Positions 1 to 5,403 of a DNA stretch of 7,966 nucleotides are shown here, one piece after another. Both the position numbers and the translations under genes were made by a program. Below the pieces are notes generated by a model, which had not been told where the DNA came from, did no database searches, and saw only the letters and a list, made by a program, of their open reading frames with translations. Source of the DNA: Candidatus Gottesmanbacteria bacterium RIFCSPHIGHO2_01_FULL_46_14 (GTDB taxonomy: Bacteria > Patescibacteriota > Microgenomatia > UBA10105 > UBA927); the NCBI GenBank assembly GCA_001780895.1, contig MFJJ01000027.1, forward strand, positions 1 to 7,966, written 5' to 3'. How positions within the stretch are numbered: the stretch's first letter is position 1; each line of letters begins with the position of its first letter.

Positions 1-2
1 AT

Positions 3-182
3 GATCCAAGTAAGAGTGAGGCTGTAATGCCAGGACCGGGAGGCTTTGTGCTTGTGAAACACACGTTTGTTCCAGGTGAAGGCGAGGAAATAAGTGTAAG
101 ATTATATGACCGCAAGAGAGATTCACCGATTGATTGGTCAGATCCAAACATACGGATATTTGATGAATGTATCCCGAGGTAA
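3..182 (+). CDS. C-terminal fragment of an unrecognised protein
   Basis: The frame is open from base 3 to a TAA at 180-182, giving 59 residues that end in DECIPR. The 5' end lies outside the window. An internal ATG at 27 could start a 51-residue protein, but it has only a poor GAGTGAGG-like ribosome site, so a truncated longer gene is more likely. The tail has alternating hydrophobic and charged residues (FVLVKHTFVP, EISVRLYD), as in beta-strands, and no motif I recognise. It lies in the same direction as glmS, but a promoter overlaps its end, so co-transcription is not needed. No function is assigned. Confidence 0.55.
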   Translation, partial: DPSKSEAVMPGPGGFVLVKHTFVPGEGEEISVRLYDRKRDSPIDWSDPNIRIFDECIPR

Positions 183-188
183 TAGAAT
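160..188 (+). promoter_or_regulatory. Candidate sigma70-type promoter for the glmS leader
   Basis: A -35 box TTGATG (160-165, 4 of 6 matches) is followed by a 17-base spacer and a -10 box TAGAAT (183-188, 5 of 6). Transcription would begin near 195. That places the start about 35 bases before the predicted ribozyme cleavage site at 231/232 and leaves a leader of about 270 bases before glmS. The boxes overlap the 3' end of the upstream coding region, as is usual in compact genomes. Found by eye only. Confidence 0.45.
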
Positions 189-230
189 CATGAAAGGAGG
201 TTGTTAAGAAAGCGGAAATTGGATATTTAA

Positions 231-371
231 AGCGTGTGGCCCGCCTGCAAACGAAGTTTTGCGGCGAGGATACGAGGAAAGGGACATTCGAATTATTCTG
301 CGGATACCCTTTGGTAGCACTCTCTACCACAACTTTAATCGGATAAACCGTATCGGTAACGGTACGTCTAA
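231..371 (+). ncRNA. Candidate divergent glmS ribozyme (GlcN6P-activated self-cleaving RNA)
   Basis: This leader lies directly upstream of glmS and matches the glmS ribozyme core from memory. The expected cleavage site A|GCG falls at 231/232. A P1-like hairpin follows: CGCC (242-245), bulged T246, GCAAA (247-251), pairing with TTTGCGGCG (258-266). Then comes ACGAGG (272-277; family core GACGAGG), and a P2 helix AAAGGG (278-283) with CCCTTT (307-312). P2 encloses ATTCGA (286-291; family AUCGA) and GCGGAT (300-305; family GGCGGRUG). The family P2.1 pairing CGCC/GGCG appears as CGTG (233-236) with TGCG (299-302), keeping four pairs through two G-U wobbles. Downstream are hairpins GGTAG/CTACC (313-328) and ACCGT/ACGGT (347-363), plausibly the P3/P4 region, although a long P3 closing helix is not clear. 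In the family, GlcN6P acts as cofactor for cleavage, and the cut mRNA is degraded, giving feedback on GlmS. The 3' boundary is approximate. Confidence 0.72.
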
Positions 372-420
372 ATAATTAAGGAAAGAGTCCGTTTTCTTCA
401 TTGTTCTTCTTACATTCTTA

Positions 421-450
421 TTTGTCATTTGACATTTGTCATTTGACATT
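421..450 (+). repeat. Two tandem copies of a 14-base palindromic unit in the glmS leader
   Basis: The unit TTTGTCATTTGACA occurs perfectly twice (421-434 and 435-448), followed by TT. Each copy contains the inverted repeat TGTCA-TT-TGACA (423-434 and 437-448). Because the copies are themselves palindromic, the array can fold as two small hairpins or as one longer one. It sits between the ribozyme candidate and the ribosome site of glmS. It could be a dimeric operator, an RNA spacer structure or a short expanding repeat. The embedded TTGACA words look like -35 boxes, but no acceptable -10 box follows them. Confidence 0.6.
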
Positions 451-463
451 CCTCCGAAGGAGG
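451..463 (+). promoter_or_regulatory. glmS ribosome binding site inside a self-complementary hairpin
   Basis: The sequence CCTCC-GAA-GGAGG forms a 5-base-pair stem with a 3-base loop. Its 3' arm is the Shine-Dalgarno core (AAGGAGG, 457-463), four bases before the ATG at 468. The 5' arm CCTCC is identical to the anti-Shine-Dalgarno core of 16S rRNA, so the leader contains its own mimic of the ribosome contact. The strong site fixes ATG 468 as the glmS start. Whether the hairpin limits initiation is inference. Confidence 0.6.
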
Positions 464-467
464 TCAT

Positions 468-2303
468 ATGTGTGGTATTTTTGGCTATGTTGGCCCCCGT
501 ACGAACGGGGCGGAATTGGTTCTCGAGGGATTAAAAGCGCTTGAGTACCGGGGATATGACAGCTGGGGTGTTGCCGCCGTTCCATTGTCATTCCGGCCAC
601 CGAGCCGGAATCCAAAAGATAAAAAATGGATCCCGGGTCAAGCCCGGGATGACAAAAAAACAATAATTGTTAAGAAAAAGACTGGCAAGATTGGGGGTGC
701 GAGTGTTGCGGACATACCCGCGAGTTCGCTCGCGCTTGGCCATACCCGCTGGGCGACCCACGGCGGGGTGACCCAAGTCAATGCCCATCCGCACGCCGAC
801 TGCAGCGGGAGTATCGCGCTTGTCCACAATGGAATCTTTGAAAACTATGAGGAGATCAAGCGAGCACTTCTCAAAAAAGGTCATCGATTCATCTCCGAGA
901 CGGATACCGAAGTTGCCGTTCACCTGATTGAGGAGTACGCGAAAAAACTCGCCTTCCCTAAAGCCGTCCGTCGGGCCTTTATGGAAATGAAGGGGTTCAA
1001 CGCGATTATTGCAATGCGTGCTGACAAGCAAGAATTCGTCGTTGCGCGAAACGGGTCTCCCCTCGTCGTGGGCTTTGGAAAGGGCGAGAACTTTCTGGCA
1101 AGCGATCCGGCTGCGCTCCTGCCCCACACAAAAAACGTTCATTTTCTTGAGGATGGTGAGATGGCGATCGTTTCCCCTGACAACGTCCGGATCATAGAAG
1201 CCAAAACCGGGCACGCTGTCAGCGTACGCATACAAACACTCACCTGGTCGGCAGGTCAGGCAGAGAAGGGAAACTATTCCTTTTTTATGCTCAAAGAAAT
1301 CTATGAGCAACCAGGGGTCATAAAGATGATTACAAAGACGGGAGCGGCTCAAGCCGATAAACTTGCACGAACCGTGCGATCCTCATACGGCACGTACATG
1401 GTTGGGTGCGGGACTGCGGCATACGCTGGGATAGCCGGAAGCTATCTCTTTTCCAAAATCGCCCACAGGCACGTCAACTGCGCCATCGGCAGCGAGTTCG
1501 GATATGCTCTGGACTTTCTGGGGCCCAAAAGTCTCGTGATTGCCCTTTCCCAATCCGGCGAAACCATGGATCTCTTGGAGGGAGTGAAAAAAGCCAAAAC
1601 AAAAGGCGCGCGCGTGATCGCCCTTGTCAATGTCTTTGGCTCATCGCTCTACCGGTTGTCTGATGAACCAATTCTCATCGGCGCGGGACCGGAAAAGGCG
1701 GTAGCATCAACAAAAGCGTTCGTCGGCATCCTGTCCCACCTTGTGCTGCTCTCTTTCGCTCTCGCTGGGGAGGCAAAGAAAGGCCAGAAGCTTTTGCATC
1801 AAGCCGCCAAAAGCGTTGACGATGTACTGGGAGAAGCGAGCGTCAAACGGCTTAAAGCGTTGGCAGCGGCCCTCAAGGACACGGATCATATCTACGTCAT
1901 CGGCCGTGGTCTCTCCTATCCGGCGAGTCTGGAAACGGCGCTCAAGATCAAAGAGATTTCCTACATCCATGCGGAGGGGATGGCTGCAGGAGAACTCAAG
2001 CACGGACCCTTGGCGCTCGTCACCCAAGGTACGCCGTGTATCGCGTTTCTTCCCAATGACGAGACGTATGGTGCCAACCTTGCCGGCGCCATGGAGATGG
2101 GTGCGCGGGGTGGGATGATTGTGGGGATTTCCTACAAACCACATGAGATATTTGATCACTTTATCCCGGTCTTGGATGCGGGAGAAGCGACCATTATTCC
2201 CAATGTGGTTGTGGGACAACTTCTCGCCTATTATCTGACGATTGAAAAAGGATTGGATCCTGATATGCCACGCAATCTCGCCAAAAGCGTGACGGTCAAG
2301 TGA
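468..2303 (+). CDS. glmS: Glutamine--fructose-6-phosphate aminotransferase (isomerizing), with an internal insertion
   Basis: GlmS converts fructose 6-phosphate and glutamine to glucosamine 6-phosphate and glutamate in the cytosol, the first step towards UDP-GlcNAc for the envelope. The 611-residue protein is full length. The N-terminal class II glutamine amidotransferase domain starts MCGIFGYVG, with catalytic Cys2 freed after Met removal. It has LEYRGYDS (25-32), HTRWATHG (92-99), NAHPH (105-109), VHNGIFEN (119-126) and ETDTEV (144-149), which supply the usual glutamine-binding Arg, Asn-Gly and Asp. Two SIS sugar-isomerase domains follow, with SQSGET (361-366), the AGPEKAVASTKAF segment and GELKHG (508-513). 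The end, PRNLAKSVTVK, carries the family's conserved lysine (K606). Residues 40-63 are an insertion encoded by a palindromic repeat and sit in a variable loop between GVAAV and the IIVKKKTGKI strand. No catalytic motif is disrupted. The ATG at 468 has an ideal ribosome site, and the leader suggests ribozyme feedback control. Confidence 0.97.
   Translation: MCGIFGYVGPRTNGAELVLEGLKALEYRGYDSWGVAAVPLSFRPPSRNPKDKKWIPGQARDDKKTIIVKKKTGKIGGASVADIPASSLALGHTRWATHGGVTQVNAHPHADCSGSIALVHNGIFENYEEIKRALLKKGHRFISETDTEVAVHLIEEYAKKLAFPKAVRRAFMEMKGFNAIIAMRADKQEFVVARNGSPLVVGFGKGENFLASDPAALLPHTKNVHFLEDGEMAIVSPDNVRIIEAKTGHAVSVRIQTLTWSAGQAEKGNYSFFMLKEIYEQPGVIKMITKTGAAQADKLARTVRSSYGTYMVGCGTAAYAGIAGSYLFSKIAHRHVNCAIGSEFGYALDFLGPKSLVIALSQSGETMDLLEGVKKAKTKGARVIALVNVFGSSLYRLSDEPILIGAGPEKAVASTKAFVGILSHLVLLSFALAGEAKKGQKLLHQAAKSVDDVLGEASVKRLKALAAALKDTDHIYVIGRGLSYPASLETALKIKEISYIHAEGMAAGELKHGPLALVTQGTPCIAFLPNDETYGANLAGAMEMGARGGMIVGISYKPHEIFDHFIPVLDAGEATIIPNVVVGQLLAYYLTIEKGLDPDMPRNLAKSVTVK
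585..655 (+). repeat. Palindromic repeat element inserted in frame within glmS
   Basis: The element is bounded by imperfect inverted ends: TTGTCATTCCGG at 585-596, against an end whose complement reads TTGTCATCCCGGG. It contains two perfect hairpins: ATTCCGGC/GCCGGAAT (590-597 with 604-611, loop of 6) and ATCCCGGG/CCCGGGAT (630-637 with 643-650, loop of 5), joined by an A-rich linker. About 72 bases (24 codons) are added without frameshift or stop. The encoded text (SRNP...KKWIPGQARDD) is the typical translation of short palindromic elements scattered in several bacterial lineages and resembles the Rickettsia palindromic elements in being tolerated inside genes. Family membership is judged from memory. 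The element sits in a surface-loop position of the glutaminase domain. Confidence 0.85.
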
Positions 2304-2636
2304 CTACAGCCCTGAGGCTTCTTTTTGGAGAGATTCGAAGTCACTTTTTCCGCCATCGTCACCCGTGGATTCGAGTTCCATAAGCAATGAATTGGTATCT
2401 GCGCTGTATGTTGGCAACGAATAATCCACCGTCGTCGTTTTTGTTTTCTTTTCTCCCAATCCAAAAAAACTCCATAGCTCTCCAAACCATTCTTTGGAAA
2501 AAAATGAAGCTCCGGAAGTCATACCCAAAACATCGTTTTGGTTCTGCTTATAAAAATGCAATCCTACTATTGCAAGAAGAAGTATCGCAAAAACGGAAAA
2601 TGGTATTGAGCGTGATTGTTTTGATCGTTTTGTCAT
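2304..2636 (-). CDS. Small membrane-anchored hypothetical protein
   Basis: This is a 110-residue protein that I do not recognise. A basic N-terminus (MTKRSKQSR) is followed by one hydrophobic segment at about residues 11-29 and then a polar tail rich in Lys/Thr/Ser and acidic residues. It is therefore probably a single-pass protein with its tail outside the membrane. Its ATG (2636-2634) overlaps the TGA stop of the upstream coiled-coil gene as ATGA, and no ribosome site is visible, so it is probably made by translational coupling. Its stop codon (2306-2304) directly abuts the glmS stop on the other strand, with no spacer. Coding status rests on the coupled overlap and the clean membrane topology. 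No enzymatic motif is seen. Confidence 0.75.
   Translation of the reverse strand: MTKRSKQSRSIPFSVFAILLLAIVGLHFYKQNQNDVLGMTSGASFFSKEWFGELWSFFGLGEKKTKTTTVDYSLPTYSADTNSLLMELESTGDDGGKSDFESLQKEASGL
2308..2326 (+). terminator. Weak candidate terminator of glmS, inside the convergent gene
   Basis: Four bases after the glmS stop, AGCC-CTGA-GGCT forms a 4-base-pair stem with a 4-base loop, followed by TCTTTTT (2320-2326). The stem is short for an intrinsic terminator, but its position and T-run are right. It lies entirely within the 3' coding end of the minus-strand gene that abuts glmS. Confidence 0.35.
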
Positions 2637-3202
2637 AGTACTGCAGCCAATGCCTTTACCGCCGTCCTTACTGCCTCGCGGGCGGCAACAACCTGCGCGT
2701 ATACTCCCTTAATATCTGATTGCAACGTGTTCATGGTGTTTTTTACATCCTGTCCCACGCCGGTTTCTGACGAAATCGTCACAACATACTCTTTCCCCGC
2801 TTGTGCCGACACTGCCGTTTGGGCCGCGCTAATTGCAGCTTGTGCAGCTGCAACGGCGCTATCGACGCTACTCGTGTCCTTGTCCTTTTCCTTTGCTGTC
2901 GCCGCGCGGCTTGCGACTTTTTTTAAAATCTCGCTCATCGTACCCAAGTGCTTCGTCATCTGGTTTGTGCGATTGGTATTAACCTGGCTCATTCGGTTTG
3001 CAACGCGTTCGACAATCGTTTTCTTCCTCTCGTCACGGATAGTCAGGAGCTTTTCTTTAAACTGATCCCGCCGCTCTTTCAGATCAGCAGTGCGGCTGGC
3101 ATGCGTTTCTTTGCGATCGGTCGCCTCCCCGGCAACATTCCCCGTCACCGGATTGCGAAGCCCCAGCCCAACGAGCAACAGTCCTGCCAACTGATCGAAC
3201 AT
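2633..3202 (-). CDS. Hypothetical coiled-coil, alanine-rich protein
   Basis: This is a 189-residue protein of unrecognised family. After a short apolar N-terminus (about residues 5-14, a weak signal or anchor) comes a long charged helix at about 35-105, rich in Lys/Arg/Glu (ERRDQFKEKLL, RDERKKTIVERVANRM), typical of a coiled coil. Then comes a Ser/Asp linker, an Ala-rich helix (about 113-135), a short beta-like stretch KEYVVTISSE and a final helix. It looks structural rather than enzymatic and may be exported. The ATG at 3202 is the first start after an upstream in-frame stop and lacks a ribosome site. The promoter placement suggests a leaderless mRNA. It overlaps the next gene by ATGA, so the two products probably act together, for example a periplasmic coiled coil with a membrane partner. 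Confidence 0.8.
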   Translation of the reverse strand: MFDQLAGLLLVGLGLRNPVTGNVAGEATDRKETHASRTADLKERRDQFKEKLLTIRDERKKTIVERVANRMSQVNTNRTNQMTKHLGTMSEILKKVASRAATAKEKDKDTSSVDSAVAAAQAAISAAQTAVSAQAGKEYVVTISSETGVGQDVKNTMNTLQSDIKGVYAQVVAAREAVRTAVKALAAVL

Positions 3203-3208
3203 ACTATA

Positions 3209-3238
3209 AGTATGTGTTTAAAAAAGTGGTTATGTCAA
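3209..3238 (-). promoter_or_regulatory. Candidate promoter of the coiled-coil/membrane protein pair
   Basis: On the minus strand a perfect -35 box TTGACA (3238-3233) is followed by an 18-base spacer and a -10-like box CATACT (3214-3209, 4 of 6). The start point seven bases downstream is the A of the ATG at 3202, so the mRNA would have no leader. The -35 box lies immediately before the glycosyltransferase stop codon position (3232-3230), inside that gene's last codons. Confidence 0.5.
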
Positions 3239-4444
3239 GTGGACGGATTTGTTATCCCAGAGATATGCGATAGCCAGCATCACCAAAATAAACGCAAGAT
3301 AGCTGAAATTCATAAACCGATTGAAAAACCAGATGATACAAAGCAGTGTGGTATATCCAGTGAGGATATGGACGACACGAATCCTCCGAAAATGCGCACG
3401 CCAAAATAAAACGAGATACAAAAAACCAAAACTCCCCTGCCATATCCAAAACGGATAGTAATCGTAGATCGTTTTGACGATGCCCATGGCTACGAGCGCC
3501 GTCCCAAATCCGAAATTGTTGATTGGATAACTCGTGGGTAACGAACCGCTCATATACAAAATAAGATTACCAAAAAGCGCTTTCCCATCCCAGACGATAA
3601 ACGGCACATAGACAAAACCAGAAACGGCTCCCATGGGCAACAAAAAGTTTTTGACCAGCCCTTTTTTTCGATTTTGCCATGCATAAAACAAGAGAAACGG
3701 CACGATGAGCCACGCGGTTTGTTTGGCAGCGATGGCCAATCCCATACATATCCCGCTCCAAAAAACGTGCTTGCGCTCTAAAAAGAGTAGTCCCCATAAT
3801 AACATTGCAAGAATAATAACGTCATTGGATCCCTGCATCATGGAGTTGAGAAAGAGCGGATTGGCCGCGACGAGAATACCAAACAGTAACAATCGTTCGG
3901 ATAGACCAAACTTCACAAAACCAAAAAGCAGAAGTACCGTATAGAATACGAGGAATACCATCCGGATATCAAAAAATCCTAAAAATTGTGAAGCAATCCG
4001 AAATCCTACCGCAGAGAGAACCAACATCAATGGCGGATACGCGTTGTGAAATAAGGCTGGATTTTTTGTTCCTCCGGCATCATCGAGAAATGGTACTTGT
4101 GCTAAATCCGAATATTCGTAGCTTTCTGTATATGGATTTTTACCTAATAATAGATACCGTCCGGCGACTTCTACTTGAACTCCTGAATCGTTGATGAAGC
4201 CGGCGACCGAGGTTTTGTGGCGAACGAGCATGAATTGAATACTTCCCCAGTAAACAGTGACCCCAATGAATGTTAACAGCAGTAGTAATCGTATAATGAG
4301 AGATGATCTCGCGATGACGTACAACACGACGAGACCTAATACAAACGCAATATAGCGTTTATCATGCAAAAACTCCCAGCCGAAAAAATTTAAGGTGATG
4401 AATGTATAAATAGTTAAAGCAAAAAGAGGGGTATCGAGAGACAT
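3230..4444 (-). CDS. GT-C fold polytopic glycosyltransferase (GT87/DUF2029-like)
   Basis: This 404-residue protein has about 9-11 hydrophobic segments spread over its length. Its motif order resembles polyprenyl-phosphate-sugar-dependent GT-C enzymes of the GT87/DUF2029 group. An early extracytoplasmic loop carries the acidic candidate catalytic site in FINDSG (83-88) and GRYLLLGKNPY (95-105). AYPPL follows at 135-139, and QGSND (204-208) precedes a helix and the K241-containing LAIAAKQTAW segment. Such enzymes transfer sugars from lipid carriers to envelope glycans or glycolipids on the outer face of the membrane. Donor and acceptor cannot be told. A longer frame reaches back to 4558, but it would read through the terminator of the preceding gene and overlap that gene. 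The promoter points to ATG 4444, with ATG 4456 a poorer option because it lies inside the -10 box. The only spacer to the next gene is 27 bases. Confidence 0.82.
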   Translation of the reverse strand: MSLDTPLFALTIYTFITLNFFGWEFLHDKRYIAFVLGLVVLYVIARSSLIIRLLLLLTFIGVTVYWGSIQFMLVRHKTSVAGFINDSGVQVEVAGRYLLLGKNPYTESYEYSDLAQVPFLDDAGGTKNPALFHNAYPPLMLVLSAVGFRIASQFLGFFDIRMVFLVFYTVLLLFGFVKFGLSERLLLFGILVAANPLFLNSMMQGSNDVIILAMLLWGLLFLERKHVFWSGICMGLAIAAKQTAWLIVPFLLFYAWQNRKKGLVKNFLLPMGAVSGFVYVPFIVWDGKALFGNLILYMSGSLPTSYPINNFGFGTALVAMGIVKTIYDYYPFWIWQGSFGFLYLVLFWRAHFRRIRVVHILTGYTTLLCIIWFFNRFMNFSYLAFILVMLAIAYLWDNKSVHLT

Positions 4445-4451
4445 CGCGTGT

Positions 4452-4460
4452 ATCATACCA
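4452..4460 (-). promoter_or_regulatory. Extended -10 promoter of the glycosyltransferase gene
   Basis: The minus strand reads TGGTATGAT (4460-4452), an extended -10 element (TGn plus a 5-of-6 match to TATAAT), with no recognisable -35 box. The start point would be G4445 or A4444, that is, at the ATG itself. The element begins directly after the T-run of the preceding gene's terminator, whose stem occupies the -35 region. Confidence 0.5.
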
Positions 4461-4486
4461 AAAAGCCCGATAAAACTATCGGGCTT
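4461..4486 (-). terminator. Intrinsic terminator of the 245-residue membrane protein gene
   Basis: On the minus strand AAGCCCGATA (4486-4477) pairs perfectly with TATCGGGCTT (4472-4463) around a GTTT loop, and the T-run continues to 4461. This is a strong 10-base-pair intrinsic terminator, 40 bases after the stop at 4527. It separates that gene from the glycosyltransferase. Confidence 0.88.
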
Positions 4487-4526
4487 CTGGGTTATGTACC
4501 CACATGGCTTTTTCTTATCCAATCGT

Positions 4527-5264
4527 TTAGTCTCTCGGATGCACGACGAGTTGGGCATACGGACCGATGAGGGTCCCTTTTACATCGCTATAGATTCCAT
4601 CGACCTCTACCCTCTCCCCAACCGCAATCGTACTGCAGTCTACTTTTGGTGTTTTGAGCTTTATATCCCGAAATCGTATATCCCGATAACACCGGTTCGT
4701 CGCTGTCAAAAGCACCGCCACTGTTCTAGCAGGACCATTGACAACATTCTCAAGCGTTAGCTCAATCGCGGTCTTTGCCGTTACGTCTCCCCGGAAGTGT
4801 TCAGGATGAAGACTCATGTCCTGAATTCTCATGGGATAGATGGTTGTTTTATCTTGATCGACAAAATTACCGTCAACCACCACTTTATCACCGACGTTGA
4901 GATCGGCAAACGTCATTTTATACAGATCGCCAGGATCAGATCCTCCGCCTTTAGCACGCATCCATAGGGTCGAGGTGCAACTATAGACCGTCCGGTTACG
5001 TATTGCATTCGGTGCACCGATATCAACAATAAACGTCTTTTCCGTTTCATCTTTACTCAGCACAATACCCCGAAGATTGCTGATGACGCCTTTCTTTCCG
5101 GGTTTCGTACACTTTTCAGGGATACTGGCACGCGCCCGGGCGTCCGTAGAACTCTCGGTTTTTTTATTTTCCGACACAATGGCAAATACTACTGCAAGAC
5201 CAATAAGGGCGATGACCCCCCATACAATCAGATTGGTCTTATCTTGTTTCTTTTTTGAAGCCAT
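4527..5264 (-). CDS. Membrane-anchored protein with two DUF5666-like beta modules
   Basis: This is a 245-residue protein with a lysine-rich N-terminus, one transmembrane segment (about 12-30), a short linker containing RARAS and an extracytoplasmic region. That region appears duplicated. Module one (about 57-155) ends in NVGDKVVVDGNFVDQDKTTI, and module two (about 158-243) ends in the parallel AVGERVEVDGIYSDVKGTLI. The pattern 'VGd.V.VdG....d..ti' is typical of small OB-like beta domains such as DUF5666, which are of unknown function and often exported. There are four cysteines (52, 96, 192, 210), which could form disulphides. The ATG at 5264 has a consensus ribosome site AAGGAGGTG (5280-5272). 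The gene has its own promoter and terminator, so it is probably monocistronic. Family assignment is from pattern memory. Confidence 0.88.
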   Translation of the reverse strand: MASKKKQDKTNLIVWGVIALIGLAVVFAIVSENKKTESSTDARARASIPEKCTKPGKKGVISNLRGIVLSKDETEKTFIVDIGAPNAIRNRTVYSCTSTLWMRAKGGGSDPGDLYKMTFADLNVGDKVVVDGNFVDQDKTTIYPMRIQDMSLHPEHFRGDVTAKTAIELTLENVVNGPARTVAVLLTATNRCYRDIRFRDIKLKTPKVDCSTIAVGERVEVDGIYSDVKGTLIGPYAQLVVHPRD

Positions 5265-5297
5265 TCTCTTTCACCTCCTTTATTGGTTGCTATATCC

Positions 5298-5326
5298 ATA
5301 ATGTTTGTTTTGTATACACTTGTCAA
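5298..5326 (-). promoter_or_regulatory. Consensus-like promoter of the 245-residue membrane protein gene
   Basis: On the minus strand a perfect -35 box TTGACA (5326-5321), a 17-base spacer and a -10 box CATTAT (5303-5298, 4 of 6) predict a start near 5291. This leaves a leader of about 27 bases carrying the AAGGAGGTG ribosome site (5280-5272), seven bases before the ATG. This is the most classical expression signal in the window. Confidence 0.65.
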
Positions 5327-5403
5327 GCGTACGCACTTTGGAGCCGCTGCGGAAAAATCGGTACAGAAACGGGCGGAGGTGTGGCCAAAGGGATCGTCGG
5401 CGG

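Noticed and set aside
193..201. AAAGGAGGT, a perfect Shine-Dalgarno-like word
   Set aside because: No start codon with an open frame follows at a proper distance; it lies near the predicted transcription start of the leader and is probably incidental.
201..229. TTGTTA plus TATTTA with a 17-base spacer as the glmS promoter
   Set aside because: The -10 match is only 3 of 6, and transcription would start after the ribozyme cleavage site; the TTGATG/TAGAAT pair at 160-188 is better.
190..375. ATG AAA GGA GGT TGT TAA followed by a stop-free frame to 375
   Set aside because: The frame is interrupted by TAA at 205-207, has no usable start afterwards, and the region is better explained as the structured glmS leader.
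421..450. Possible CRISPR remnant
   Set aside because: The two copies are contiguous with no spacer and only 14 bases long; no cas genes are present.
422..470. TTGACA boxes in the tandem repeat as a second glmS promoter
   Set aside because: No acceptable -10 box lies 16-18 bases downstream of either copy.
588..1352. 254-codon minus-strand open frame opposite glmS
   Set aside because: It is a shadow of the highly conserved glmS coding strand; its product has no motif and includes the palindromic repeat read backwards.
4445..4558. N-terminal extension of the glycosyltransferase to ATG 4558
   Set aside because: It would read through a strong intrinsic terminator, overlap the end of the previous gene, and add a polar segment not expected before the first membrane helix.
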